From Acanthopleura granulata (lineage: Eukaryota > Mollusca > Polyplacophora > Chitonida > Chitonidae): a stretch of 64,000 nucleotides of DNA. Positions 23,601 through 34,862 of the stretch are shown piece by piece. Location of the stretch: positions 15,842,064 through 15,906,063 of the forward strand of contig JABBOT010000080.1 of NCBI GenBank assembly GCA_016165875.1, given 5' to 3'. Below the pieces are notes generated by a model. That model did not search any database and was not told the DNA's origin. It worked only from the letters and a program-made list of their open reading frames with translations. The translations under genes were made by a program, and so were the position numbers. Every line of letters starts with the position of its first letter. Within the stretch, counting starts at the first letter, position 1.

Positions 23601-26600
23601 GACTCACATTTTTACGGTTGCCATAGTGACCAGATTGCCATTAAAACTACATATGCTATATAAATACATATGGTTTCGTGCCTGGTCCACAACTCCAACT
23701 GTTTTCCATGTGCAGTTGTAATTTTGGTGAATGCATGGACGCAGATATGCTCATTTGTCGCAACTCACTTTTGTCGACTTCTGTGGTTACCATCGTAACC
23801 AGATCACCATTTATGTACTGTATTAATAGATTTGATTGGGTATCCGGTCTACAACCCCAGTTGTTTTCCATGTACAGTTTTAATTTTTGGTGCATACATA
23901 TATACACTGATGACGAGGTATTTGCGTCTCACATTTGCCCATGTCCATGGTTGCCATGGTAATCAAATTGCTATTTACCTATATACTGTATACTGTGTAC
24001 TATATAGTTACGTATGAACTTCGTGTCCGGGCCATATTTAGTTTAATTCTTGGTGGATACTTAGATACAGATGTGCCATGACACATTTTTGTCATGTTTA
24101 GCCGTTGCCGTGGTAACCAGATTGCCTTTAGCCTTTCATACACTTTACAAATAGATACAACTCCAGTTGTTTTGCGTGTGGAGCTTTAATTTTAATACAA
24201 ATCTAAGGATGAGTCGCTCACATTTGTTTCATATCTCTGATAGCTATGGTAAGTAGATTACAATTTCCCCAATATATGCTATGTTAATAAATATGACTTG
24301 AGAGTTTTATGTCCTGGCTACATCTCTGATAAGTAGTGCCCCCACCTCAAACCTTGCAACAGGATGAGTACTGTTATTCACATACACATATTTTTGAAAC
24401 CATTTCTTTCCAAACTTATGGTTTTATGTGTACTTTTCATCAAAACCCATGAAGTACTTCACCTCACGCTTTATACTTATCACAATGCTGCTGGTATTTG
24501 TTTATACGTTTCAAATGAATGTAACTGTTCGGGCGTATATTGTGTTCACCTAAAATCTTGTTTTAAGATACTATGCTCCAGAATTTCTGTATCATAACTT
24601 ATTAAATTCAAGTATTAAACCTATATAAGGCGGTCCATTTTCCGATCTGGCATTCAATTAAGTAAGCCTTAGCACATGACCAGTCATAATCAGTATTATT
24701 GCAAGTAAGTCAGGAGAATGTTCCACGAATTGGTAGCATATGTTCAACCTTTCTGCAACGTCATGGCGTCACGATGGCCTTTCACAGAGAACACAATCAA
24801 AATTTCAAATGTCCATTTGCACAAACTTTGACAAACGGCGTAAGTCCATATATATGGCAATGCTCATTGATATTTGGACACAAATATACACTAAAAAATT
24901 ATTTATTGCACACAAATTGTAAATACCAAGATACCAAGACAGGTACTTTTTGAAAGTGTATTAGCTACCGGGTAGAGCTATTTCCGGTAAAATACGGAAG
25001 GCTTACTTTGAATATTACTTCGTGGAAATATCGGGCAATTGCTCAGGTTTCGCTTCAAATCCACAAATAAATCCAGTTATGACTGCAAAAAAATCTTATA
25101 TATTAAGCAGTAATATATAAATATCCTTTTGGCATTATGGCATTTGACTTCGTGTGTACGTGTTAACTTCCTTGTTTCAAGGAAAACTACGTACCGTTAT
25201 AGCTTACTGTATGTGTACATGTTATCTTCCTTGTTTCCAAGAGATCTGTATGTCTTCAAGACATTCGTGTACATGTTAACTTTCTGGAAGGCTTTTCTCT
25301 AAATTTGGTTTGGAAAAATGTGTGTTTAGAGGCAATCTTGATGCTGAAACTTATATTTGGCCAAGATATCATGATGTCTCTTTCATAAACCTTAAAACAC
25401 CTTTCTAAGATCACTTGGGCTCTTGGAGTCAGGTAAAATGAGTAACTTAATTATAACGGAATTATAGATCAAATACACCGTTCAGTATATCCCAGGCATC
25501 AGTTTTAACGATGGATATTAATTTGTGTCTGTCTGTCTATGTTGGTTTCTGTGTAATATCTCTACTAAATATAGGTTGTGTGCAATACGCGTCATTACCT
25601 CCCTCAAACCGAGGCGCCGCCACGTTGGTTAACGCCTGGAGTGGATAAACAATACACATGCTATTATGAAGTCCATGTCCATATAAATGATCTCCACATG
25701 TGCTGTTTGGAGATGTGCACGTCTGTCCGATAGGGAGCGGAATAGACAATACTGTGGACAGGTATACATGAGAATGACAACCACCTTTTCTGACATTGGG
25801 TGAAAATGATGAAATAGAATGACTCAGAAGCCCGTAGATGAATGCAGTCACACTTAACACGTAACATTCTTTTACACGACGGAAAAAACACATACGAAAT
25901 GACACACTTACATGTACATGTAATAAAGAAAACAGACATTTAGGCGTGTTTTCTTTTGTCCACAATTCTTGAAACCCAGTCTAAGGTACAAATTATATAG
26001 GTATTGTGCAGAGGTTTAGGCTTATTTAATGCATGTGCCATAAAAGAATAGTTGTCACTATGCATGTTAGTAGACCTGAGCATTCACGGGCTCCGTCAGA
26101 ACAATTATACATATAAATTGACATAGACCCTTAATTTCTTATCCCTCAAACTGCAATGGCAATTTAATCTTTTACAATTTGTCCACATAATGGTATATAG
26201 TGAAAGCTATTGTTTCATAAATACACATCAGCTCATACATAATGACCTCATGAATATGACGCTATAAGCTTATCAGTTTGGGGATAGTGTTTGGGGATTT
26301 ATCAGCATGCGAGATGTCAATGTGTGGGTCACAAACACACCATGCTTCCAATCGGCACGCTCATCTTAAATGGACTAATTAGGCCTAAGTGTTGTCCGAT
26401 AGATCTTTTTCAGTAAATAACAGAGTTTGTTTTCCCGTATCTCTTTACTTCCATCAGCGGACAATTTGTCAAAATACGGAGGAAACTCCAATACACAGTT
26501 CTAAGTCTGCACCCAGTGTCTTCACGAGCCTATAGAGCCCTACCTGTCAGTGATATAGCTTGTCCCCAAACATGGCGGACGCACTGCGTTGCCAGGCTGA

Positions 26601-29600
26601 TCAACGGTCACGTGACCTTTATTGCACGGAATCTATTGTCAGACTAACTTTGTGAGACGTCTTACGTGTATCTTGTGTTATTTTGTGTTTTAGCGTATGA
26701 CTGGCACAAAGGTACGTTAATACTGGAAATGTATCTGAAAGAAATGCCTGAAACACCGTTCATACGTTCTAAATACGACATGACGTGTGCCAAAGCCAAG
26801 GAGTTTCTGCCCCAGCTTAACTGTCCACTCAAGGCTAAAGGTAAATCCATCTATATTTATTTATTTGATTGGTGTTTTACGCCGTACTCAAGGATATTTC
26901 ACTTATACATTATGGTGGGAAGAAACCGGCAGAGCCCGACGGAAACCAACGACCATTCGTAAGTTGCTGGAGGACCGTCTTCGTACGGCCTGGGAGGAAG
27001 CCAGATTTGAATTCACAGCGACCGCATTGGTGAAAGGCACCTGGGTCACTGTGCTGCACTATAGCCCGCTAACCCTCTTGAACACGAGGGCTCCATTCCA
27101 TCCATTCGAGTGGGGACGCTCCAATCATCTGTCCCAAAGTGATATTGTTATATCTGTGTCTTGGTCTAGAAGGCCTGTCCAAAAGTCAGACCGCAACGCC
27201 ACACGGTAGAGACTAGGACAGGTCTCAGGCGTGGAAATTGAGCGATCTCTAATGTAAATCCCAACGTCTGAGCAACCTCGGACTGACTTGCCACACACAT
27301 ATTCGCCACTGTGGAAATTTTCTGATGAAATTATGTACTTGGACCCTGTTGAGATTCTTCCTACCATAATGCTGGCGGCCGTTGTATAAGTGAAATATTT
27401 TTGCGTAAGGCTTAAAACATCAATGAAATAAATAAATAAATAAATAAATAAATGTATTTTGATGCACTAATAATTTTGGTATTTCTTTCCTTAATAATTA
27501 AATTATTGTGAACTGAGTTGTTATTCGTTCAGGAGATGTATTATCTAGTCGAGGTCGTAAGAATGTTATATGAGACAGCTTCCAGTGTGCTTCTGTAGTT
27601 TGAACGAAAGGGGATATTGGTGTCTTTCACACTCAGTGTTACAGTACACTGTTCATTTTGCACCATGGTGGTATGTGCTTGAATCCAGAGAGAAATCCAT
27701 TGACATATGTCGGCCAGTGGTTGTTTGTGATTATAACAATGGAATACAGTTTAATTATTTGGCGTATGAGAAGTTCGTAGAGGGAGAATGTAACAACAAT
27801 GGCAGGAAAATAATGAATTCAGTGAGATTAACTGGGCATGGCTGGGTGCATGCTGACACTAGATGTGGGCCGAATCCCATTCTCAGACGGAGGATTCCCA
27901 GACTCCCCTATTTTCATTGTGCACAGGGCCTTAAAGACAAAGTGGTGCCTTGGTTGTGCTTCTAGTGTGGTCTTACATGAAGCTTATTCGAGGCTCCTTG
28001 CCTTGCATCAACACGTGAGAGTTAGCCAGTAACTCGCCAAATGTTCGTGGTTTACTCTGGTGCGGTGAGAGTTTTTCCGCAACTTAGCCTAGTTGCGCAG
28101 AACAGTTACTCCGGAGTCTCTCACCAGTGTTGTCACTATGAATACACACCCAGCTTATTCGGTGTTCACCTTTGCTGTCCCTCATATAAGTGAAATTTTC
28201 TTGAGTACTACCTTAAACACCAATCAAATAAATAAATAATTTCATTGTATGACAGCAGCATTGTCTGGCTGTACAGCTTCTGTTTCATGGTTAATAAATC
28301 CTTGTCACTTTAATGATACACTCATGCTTTCTTTTACAGAATTTGTTCATGTTACTTACACAGATACAGTGTTGGCAGGATTCCCCCCAGTAAGTGTTCA
28401 TTAAAACCTACGGTATTTCATACACAAATGATTGTTGAGGTTATTAGGCTGTGGGAAATTCTCTTAAAAGAAATAAGAAATTAAATGAAATAAAATTAAA
28501 AATTAAATTACAATTAAACTATAATTAATTTAAATTTTGATCTATTTAGGCTAATTGTTTTATTCTATGCCATTTTTAGCGTTGGCCCATTTGCATGTAT
28601 ATACATGTAGTTTTCATTTCATGACGCAGACATTAAAAGTATGATGTAAAAGACCAGGGGTCGGTTTTACAAAACTCACTACGGATGTTTTTCTCAATAC
28701 AATATGCACTGTGTGTGTTGTAGCTCAGTTCAGCGGGCGTCGTTTACGGGGGAATATGTCCGTACTCAAATTAAACGAAAAATGAGATTCAGCTGGCTTT
28801 AAGGAGTGTACTGTTTATTTATTTATTTGATTGGTGTTTTACACAGTCGATCAGCCCCTCGCCTGTCAGATCACAAGTTGATCAGCCCCTGACCAATCAG
28901 GTCACAGTCGATCACCCCCTGACCAATGAAGTCACAGGCGGTCAGCCCCTAGCCAAACAAATCAACCAGTCAATCAGCCCCTGACCAATCAGGCCATTGT
29001 CGATCTTCCTCAAACAAGCAGGATAAAGTTGATCAGGCCTTGACCCATCAAGTCACAGCCCATCATGCCCTAGCCAATCACATCACATGCTAGCTACTCA
29101 GCCCCAAGGCAGGTCACATTCAAGCCAGTACAGTTCTGTGGTTTGGGTTGTGACCAATTCAGGCTGGTGATTGTCCGGTACCTGGCGAAAAGTGTCACCA
29201 ACTTTTCTCTGGTTTTCTCCATGCTGTTTTTATTTATATATTTATTTAAATTTTTTTTTTGGTATTTTAGTATTGTTATTAACCTTCTGAAATTTTGAGG
29301 CACACATAAAAATAGTTCAACCCAACCTGTGTCTGCATGCGTATTTAATATACTGAGAGGTATTGAATACAGACGCCAGACCGATTTGGCCCGTAGAAGT
29401 GGTGGCTCTGTGGGGACCGCTTGATGGCTGGGTACGCCCTCTCTTCTATCGCCTAAATCTCCACGGATCCTTTTCACATAACATTGGCATGACTTGGTAA
29501 TTTGTCTTCACGCTGGTGTATAGTACACGCATAGACTCCAAAACGACTACAGATCTCTTTTTCTTCTCACTTCCCTGTCAGCACAGATAACCAGGGCATG

Positions 29601-30427
29601 ACACACTTCCCAAGGCTCTTTGCGTGAAGCCCAATGTGACGCGAGGGGTCAGTAGCATGACCTATCACTCCATGACATAAAACACCAGTCAGAGCTTGCA
29701 GTCATCTCATTGGGTGCATTTTCCTGCAAGCCATCGAGCAATGGAGAATGCGGTAAATGCATTGTGGCATGAAAACGCATTTTATTACCATTAAACCGAA
29801 ACAAATGGAATTTGTGCAATATTGAAAACGTCCGATGCCTTTTACTGGAGACCGCATCCATCCATGCACCCCTCCATTACTATTGGACTCGGTATAGCTA
29901 TGATCCTTCGCGTCACACTGGCGAATCTCGTGCCTTATACAAGAAAAAAAGCATCATCTGAGAAGTGGCTCATACCCTGATTATCCATGTTTAGAAGTGA
30001 AAAATAGATTTGTGTCCGTTTTGGAGTATCAACGCTTGACTATTTATGTATATATTATATACCAGCATGAAGGCAAATTACTAAGGAACACAGCCATGTC
30101 AATGTTATGTGGAAAGGATCCGTGATTTGGGAGATCTTGGCGATAGAAGGTAGGGAGTACCCCAGCGACCAAGTGGTCGCCACAGAGCCAACACTTCTTC
30201 TGGCCAAATTGGTCGGTCGTCGGTATGCAATACCTGTCAGTATATTAAATTCGAATACAGGCGCAGATAAAAAGTTTCTGAATGCTGTTACCAAAAATAT
30301 ATTCTTAATCTTTTTCTGTTCTGATATTCAGGTAGCTTATCAGCTTAATCTAATGGTTTTCAACGAGAACAACAAAGAAGTAATGTGTGGAAAAGCCAAC
30401 ATCACTGTACTTGGCCAGCAGGTGTAA
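20624..30427 (+). CDS. Secreted ML-domain lipid-binding protein, copy A (GM2-activator/NPC2-like)
   Basis: Five exons: 20624-20765, 21275-21361, 26694-26840, 28340-28389, 30332-30427 (522 nt, 173 residues). All splice sites are GT-AG and the frame is open. The protein starts with a hydrophobic signal peptide (MIGLLLVSLIAFSGG), then FQNCG, FSVSWSPKEP, YDWHKGTL, MTCAKAKEFL, LNCPLKAKGEF and a C-terminal MCGKANITV strand. The size, signal peptide and order of spaced cysteines with a CPLK motif fit the ML family (MD-2, NPC2, GM2 activator), small beta-sandwich proteins that bind lipids outside the cell or in lysosomes. I cannot fix which subfamily or lipid. Exon lengths and phases match copy B almost exactly. 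An upstream splice acceptor at 20574 suggests the ATG exon begins at 20575. The AATAAA seen in copy B's 3' flank is degraded at the matching site here. Confidence 0.8.
20753..21050 (+). repeat. Donor-seeded minisatellite in ML-A intron 1
   Basis: The first unit is the exon 1/intron 1 junction itself (CAAAATTGTG|GTAAGTTGAT). About nine imperfect units of 25-30 bp follow, each containing an AAATTGTGG or AAATGTGGCAAG core. Some keep a donor-like GTGGTAAG, for example near 21041. The same array type occurs at the same place in copies B and C. Confidence 0.75.
21816..21937 (+). pseudogene. Truncated second copy of ML exon 1
   Basis: From ATGATTGGACTCCTGCTGGT the sequence follows copy A exon 1 closely through GTTGACCCTTCAAA, then breaks off 20 bp before the splice donor into unrelated sequence. 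It lies after exon 2, in intron 2, so it cannot serve this gene as a normal first exon. The frame is open up to the break. Confidence 0.85.
21960..22010 (+). repeat. GTCT-type microsatellite
   Basis: GTCCGTCTGTCTGTCTGTAT, then GTCTGTCCGTCTGT, directly after the broken exon 1 copy and at the start of the X-box array. Confidence 0.8.
22000..22370. repeat. X-box satellite-like array, left block
   Basis: Two to three diverged units share a fixed order: CGTGTCCGGGCTATATCTC, a GGTGGATGTGTAGATATAGG-like part, TGTGTCGCCACTTACATTTG, a GGTTGCCTTGGTAACC palindrome (22256-22271), then CCCCTCTATATACTGTGTAA. A decayed palindrome is at about 22096. The array stops where a different tandem repeat begins (about 22390) and resumes near 23410. 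Confidence 0.7.
22390..23270. repeat. About 175-bp tandem repeat, five copies
   Basis: Units contain AAGTACTACATGTATTGAG, a TTCAGGGTTTGCACACATGT stretch, AGAGCACAATAACACGAGG, GGGATATTCCATTGTTGATT, ATTAAAGACCGTAAAT, CCGAATTCCTCATTTAGTGT and AATCTGTGTTAAACAAAAT. Starts are near 22396, 22565, 22805, 22980 and 23160. The block is inserted within, or swapped into, the X-box array. Confidence 0.7.
23410..24330. repeat. X-box satellite-like array, right block
   Basis: Six units of about 120-170 bp carry the palindrome core at 23496-23511 (GGTTACCATGGTAACC, a perfect 16-bp palindrome), 23616-23631, 23785-23800 (GGTTACCATCGTAACC), 23949-23964, 24103-24118 and a worn one near 24240. Each is preceded by a CTTGGTGGATACTTAGATA-type segment and followed within about 35 bp by a TATATACTGTATAAATA-like stretch. 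The core fits the RFX X-box consensus GTNRCC-N-RGYAAC. Confidence 0.7.
26075..26450. repeat. Segment duplicated at 51775-52165
   Basis: ACCATGCTTCCAATCGGCAC against TCCATGCTTCCAGTCGGTAC, TTTTTCAGTAAATAACAGAG against the same with C, and many other blocks in the same order show homology over about 380 bp. It lies in intron 2 of copy A in a part absent from copy B. Confidence 0.7.
26853..27094 (-). mobile_element. Near full-length tRNA-derived SINE, minus strand
   Basis: It starts 13 bp after exon 3 of ML copy A. TATTTATTTGATTGGTGTTT and TACGCCGTACTCAAGGATAT are the tail. GAATTCACAGCGACCGCATT covers the B box region. GCTAACCCTCTTGAACACGA covers a worn head. Copy B has no SINE here, so the insertion came after the A/B duplication or was lost from B. 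Confidence 0.85.
27358..27452 (+). repeat. SINE 3' fragment with (AAAT)n tail
   Basis: CTACCATAATGCTGGCGGCC, GTTGTATAAGTGAAATATTT and six AAAT units. It lies in intron 3 of copy A, about 260 bp after the minus-strand SINE. The pair could form an inverted-repeat hairpin in the transcript. Confidence 0.85.
28172..28238 (+). repeat. SINE tail shared with ML copy B
   Basis: CTCATATAAGTGAAATTTTC, TTGAGTACTACCTTAAACAC and CAATCAAATAAATAAATAA. It stands about 100 bp before exon 4. The copy B intron has a SINE tail at the same relative place (about 47330-47388) in homologous flanks, so the insertion predates the duplication. Confidence 0.8.
28811..28850 (-). repeat. SINE tail fragment, minus strand
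   Basis: TTATTTATTTATTTGATTGG followed by TGTTTTACAC. It is cut off at about 28850 by the CAATCAGCCCC minisatellite. Confidence 0.75.
28848..29092. repeat. Minisatellite in ML-A intron 4 (CAATCAGCCCC type)
   Basis: About eight units of roughly 30 bp close to CAGTCGATCAGCCCCTGACC + AATCAGGTCA. Copy B has a longer array of the same unit in the same intron (47815-48240). Both are followed by homologous sequence containing CTGGTGATTGTCYGGTACCT. Confidence 0.85.
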
Positions 30428-30529
30428 TTGTGGATGGGCTGTGTCCGGAGTTGTCTCCCTTACCCCAATCGGTTCCGGCTGAATTCAGTGCGAAACATTT
30501 GAATTTTTGCTTATTGTGTTTCCTAATTT

Positions 30530-30645
30530 TGCTTCAGTTTGTTGTTTTTTTGTTTGTTTGTTTTTTTTGTTTTGTTTTGCTTTTTTTTTTTTTTGCTGTT
30601 CGTTTGTTTGTGTCTTTTTTGTTGTTGTAATTTTTGTTGGGTTTT
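30530..30645. repeat. T-rich simple sequence in the ML-A 3' UTR
   Basis: TTTGTTTG and poly-T runs mixed with TTTTGTTTTG, about 100-220 bp after the stop codon. Copy B has a shorter T-rich stretch (TTCTGTTTTTTTTTATTTTT) at the same relative place. Confidence 0.7.
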
Positions 30646-31124
30646 TATGCAAAATTTTCTGCAGTAAAGCTGAGCTCTTCTTGTTCTAACTGAATCCCAA
30701 GAGCAATTAATACTTTTTAAACATGAATACACGTGAAAACACAGACATAAAACATCAACAGATAACAGGTGGGTGAGTTCACAGAATGTCCCTTACTAAT
30801 TTCCGAATATTTGAGTTGGAGCTATTGGTAAATGATTAAGGATGCATATCAACGTTACAGATGTTAAAATGTAACTCGTTTGAGTGCAGGCATTTTCTAA
30901 AATGGTGCCTCAGATTTGCATCTGTTATTGAACGTTCGAAGAGCCGGGGGGGGGGGGGCAAAAGTATGCTTTTGCGCCCCCTCCCCCCCATTTTTTGTGC
31001 CAAGTGTGAAATGATTTCAACTCATATGAACATGAAAAGGACAAATATGGGTAGGATATAGGACAATATGTTTATCCCCGCTTACCATCAAAACATGCAT
31101 AAATGGCAGGAAACTTTTCTCCGG

Positions 31125-31862
31125 TTGGCTGCAAAGGCCAGGCCTTCTGGGGCCTAGGTGGCCCCTGGACCATCGCGTATTGGACTGAGATATACAGGTA
31201 GTATAATTGCACCTTTAACACCATGTCAAATTATATGATCTTCCACTCAGCAGGGAAAATATGGGTTTTTTTATTCGGTGTCCTATCATCATATTATTCA
31301 GTGAAAGATCTTCCAAATGGAGTCTCCGGCTATATAAAGGCCAGAGCTTCCGGGGCCTTGGTCGCCTTTGGACCCTTGCCTATTTGCCTGCGACAATGGT
31401 TCCAGTGTTTCAGTACCCCCAAATTATAAGACAATTTCCCGAAAGGTTAGTTTATTCCAATTTTAGTTGTCCAAAAACTCCTGTTACTTGAAAAACCAGA
31501 GCTTCAGGGGCCTACGCGTCCTCTGGACCTCCACCTATTGTATGAGCAGGGATGCTTTTTTGGGCCTATAATTCAGGTACTTCACTCAAGGAGAAAGCAG
31601 CTTGACTTGGATTCGAGCCAGCGAATATCCTTCTAAATTGGTTTATAATATACACATGCCGTTCAGCTAAATGTATCCTTAAAACGCCTTAACAAATTTG
31701 GAATTATTTAGGTGTGTCGAAATTTTAGTTACCGAAATCGCCTAAAGTGTATCTCCGGCTATCTAAAAGGTCAGAACATCCGGGGCCTTGTTCACCTTTG
31801 GACCTTTACCTACTTGCCTGCGACAATAGTACCAGTACTTCAGGACCCCCAAATTATATGGT
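31125..31862 (+). repeat. Spaced repeat cluster with CCGGGGCC units
   Basis: Four units near 31135, 31322-31430, 31495 and 31750-31860. The two best share CCGGCTATMTAAARGYCAG, TTCCGGGGCCTTGGTCGCCT, TTGCCTGCGACAATGGTTCC and ACCCCCAAATTATA. Single units also occur near 18995. The class is unknown. Confidence 0.6.
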
Positions 31863-33092
31863 CAGCTTATCACAGTTTTATTTTGCCTGTCTTCGCTCGA
31901 TACTTGTATCTGTTAACCCTGCAGGTATGTAAAAGTCTTGATCAATTTGACATGTATTTTGTTAGACTGTAAGCGCGAAGGTCAGTGTTTTTGTTTGATT
32001 TTGTGTCATGTATTTTGTTATGACTCCGTCACTGCGTTCGGCTGGGTCATTAGGTGACTGAAGTTTTGCTGATCGCCGTTACTCAATATATGGATAATTG
32101 TAAGCCTACAACAGGTATAGATGACTGAAACGGGAGTGGTGAGTCTTTCTGATATCTGCCATAACCGTAGTGTAATATACCGTAATGTATAAATGCGTGA
32201 AGGGTGTGACTATTTGGTATACTGCCAGATGTTATTTGACAATGGTATCCATGACATGCCTGCTGCCACGCCAAACGCGATCGGTTTCAGTTAAGCTCTC
32301 CCTTATTTGCCTGTTATCGCTCTATGCTTGTATCTGTTACCTTCCTGATTGTATATCTTTGACGACTGTCACACATTGGAATGAGCCCAGTTCAAATGTA
32401 AATGCGAGAAAGCATTAAAGGTTATTAAATTGCAAGTAAACCAGCGCTGTTCCCTGTATGAAAGGTAAACCTTGTTCCATTTATGTAGTTACTGTATGCA
32501 AATAATTAAACAGCTGATTAAATTATTAACCAGTATTGTTTATACCAATCAAAATCAAAATTATTTTAGGTCAAAATATTTTGAAGATGCAAATGATGTA
32601 AGTTGTCATTGGTCTGATCTGAATTTCTAGTCGCAGGCTACATGTACATTGTAACCGGTATTCTGGATGTAGGCCCCTATGTTGCAATATGCTATACACG
32701 GTCGATTGGTCAGGATGCCGAAAGACGATTCCTTCGTGTTATTATTATTTCTAACACCACCAGTTTGTGCAACCGGAACTCAGCAGGTAGCAAAGGCCAG
32801 ACGTAGACAGAAGTAACCTGCGTTAAGTCTGTGAAGTTAGCCGTCGATTGGCGTTAGACTGTTGGCAGTTCGAAAGGGGGCATAAAATAAATCTACCGGT
32901 ACATTACGACTGGCATTAGACCCATAGCAATCACACTAAACTGATCATATTCACACAAAATATACACCACGTCATCCTCCATGAGGTGAATGTAATTATT
33001 ATAGTTCGTCAATAGGGGGCGCTCTCATATACTGTCCACACTGCATCGTCTGCTGGCAAAAAACTCGTCTACTAATCACACGAGAGACTTCA

Positions 33093-33440
33093 AAATGAAA
33101 CAACTATATACTTGTCTAGTGACGGTCTGTCTACCAGCCACAAAATGGCCACTTTCGGTCTACAGTGGCGCTTTTACGGAATCACCGGATGAACAACCTG
33201 CTGGAATTTGAATCGCCTGATGGCTCACAGCAAAAATACAAGTGCTAAACTGATCATATTCACAATAAAAAAAATACACCATGGACTTCAACGTGAAACA
33301 ACTATATACTTGTCTAGTGACGGTCTTTGCACCAGCCACAAAAAGGTCACCTTCGGCCGACTGCTTGTAAGTAATCGCTGGATGAATAGCCTGCTGGAAT
33401 TTGAATCAGTTGATGGCTCACAGCAACAGTTCAAGTGCTA
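33093..33440. repeat. Tandem duplication of about 196 bp
   Basis: AACTATATACTTGTCTAGTG, then ACGGTCT, CACCAGCCACAAAAAGGTCA, CCTGCTGGAATTTGAATC and TGATGGCTCACAGCAA occur twice (from about 33103 and 33300). Partial third pieces lie on both sides (CTGATCATATTCACA near 32940; ATACACCACGTAATCTCC near 33463). Confidence 0.75.
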
Positions 33441-34689
33441 AACTCATCATATTCTCATTAAATATACACCACGTAATCTCCTATGAGGTGAATGTAAAAA
33501 TTCCGACCTTGGACGATAGTGAGCACTGTCATACACATTTGTAGTGAATATAACATGAGACAAAAAAAAGCAGTTGTAGATCTACATACGGTAGGAAGTG
33601 GGTGTTTTACAGAGATAGCATTTTAAGATGCTTGAGGAAAGGGAATGAAGCACCTGCTACATGTATATGAGCGTTACATACGGAAACGCTTGGACGCCTT
33701 TATAAATTGTTGGATATTCGACAACATTAATATCTGATAATGGAAATGTGGCCGCGCAAGTGCATGGTGTGACTTTGAAGTTTCCGGTGTGATTTGCAGG
33801 CGAGTTTCGGGCCAGCAGGCGATTCAAGCTGCATAGTGTGTGACAGCGCCGCCTGGTAATATAAAATTTTGGATATAGTCAGCATGGAAACGTCACAGAA
33901 TTTTCTTTTCTCAGCGTAATTACATATGTATACATGTGCAAGTCCGTACTAATGCTAGTGTAATGGCGTATGTATTTTTATCACTTGAAAGGTCATTATT
34001 GGATTTTGTTTTAGAGCTTTCCTGTCTGATTATGAACTCTACAAACTCTCTTGTTTAATGGTGTAGTTCTGGTTCAGGTGTAGTTCATATTTGTTTTAGT
34101 GTGGTAGCTTCTAGCGTTATTGGGAGATTTCGTCATGAAAAGTCATCAAATGTTGTTTTATATGTGTTAAGCCTGCATGTTGTGGGGGTGCGTATGGCAG
34201 TGTTATATTCTGAGAATTCATGAATTATGAGACTAGCTGGAGTTCACAGTGTCAAGTTTCGTTTCCTATTCGCTACAGAAGAGGACTTCTGGTGTAGCGA
34301 GAATGGAGTTTCGAGACACCAGTGACTTGTACTGGCTCAAACACAGCACACGAGAGATAGATATCCATTGCGAGGTACATAATATAAAAGGCTACAGCAT
34401 AGAGAACAAAGCCAGAGCAGCGACGACAGTGTGTTAGTTGGCAAATTGTCACACGCTACCGGTGAAATCTATCCTCTTGTCAGTTTACCTCAGCTATGGA
34501 TATGTTCTAATTATTCGTGTAAGTGTTTAAGAAGTAACAAGTTGACACTCCCTTGCACCATGGCTAGCAGAATTTAGTAAAAAAAAATGATGTTAAATGC
34601 GCTGGTCTAGAATTACTCGTTTAAGCAAAGTACTGTGTTTTCATCACATTTAACACATGTATACACGAAAACATGAAAAAATGAACCGA

Positions 34690-34862
34690 GGTGTTAGTGT
34701 GGTAGTGCAGCGTAATGACTCAGAAGCCTTTCACCAATGCGGCCGCCATGAGTTCAAGCCAAGCTCATGTGGCTTCCTCTCCAGCCGTGCGTGGTAAGGT
34801 CTGTCATTAACCTGTTGATGGTCGTGGGTTTCCCATCCGGGCTCTACCCGGTTTCCTATATC
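34690..34862 (+). mobile_element. SINE, 5' part, tail replaced
   Basis: GTGCAGCGTAATGACTCAGA, ACCAATGCGGCCGCCATGAG, TTCAAGCCAAGCTCATGTGG and GATGGTCGTGGGTTTCCC match the common SINE. The A-box end is worn and the usual CGTATAAGTGAAATATTC tail is missing; the element ends in unrelated A/T-rich sequence. Confidence 0.75.

Noticed and set aside
25537..25965. 142-codon minus-strand frame in ML-A intron 2
   Set aside because: No recognisable domain. It overlaps a second open frame in another phase, as expected by chance.
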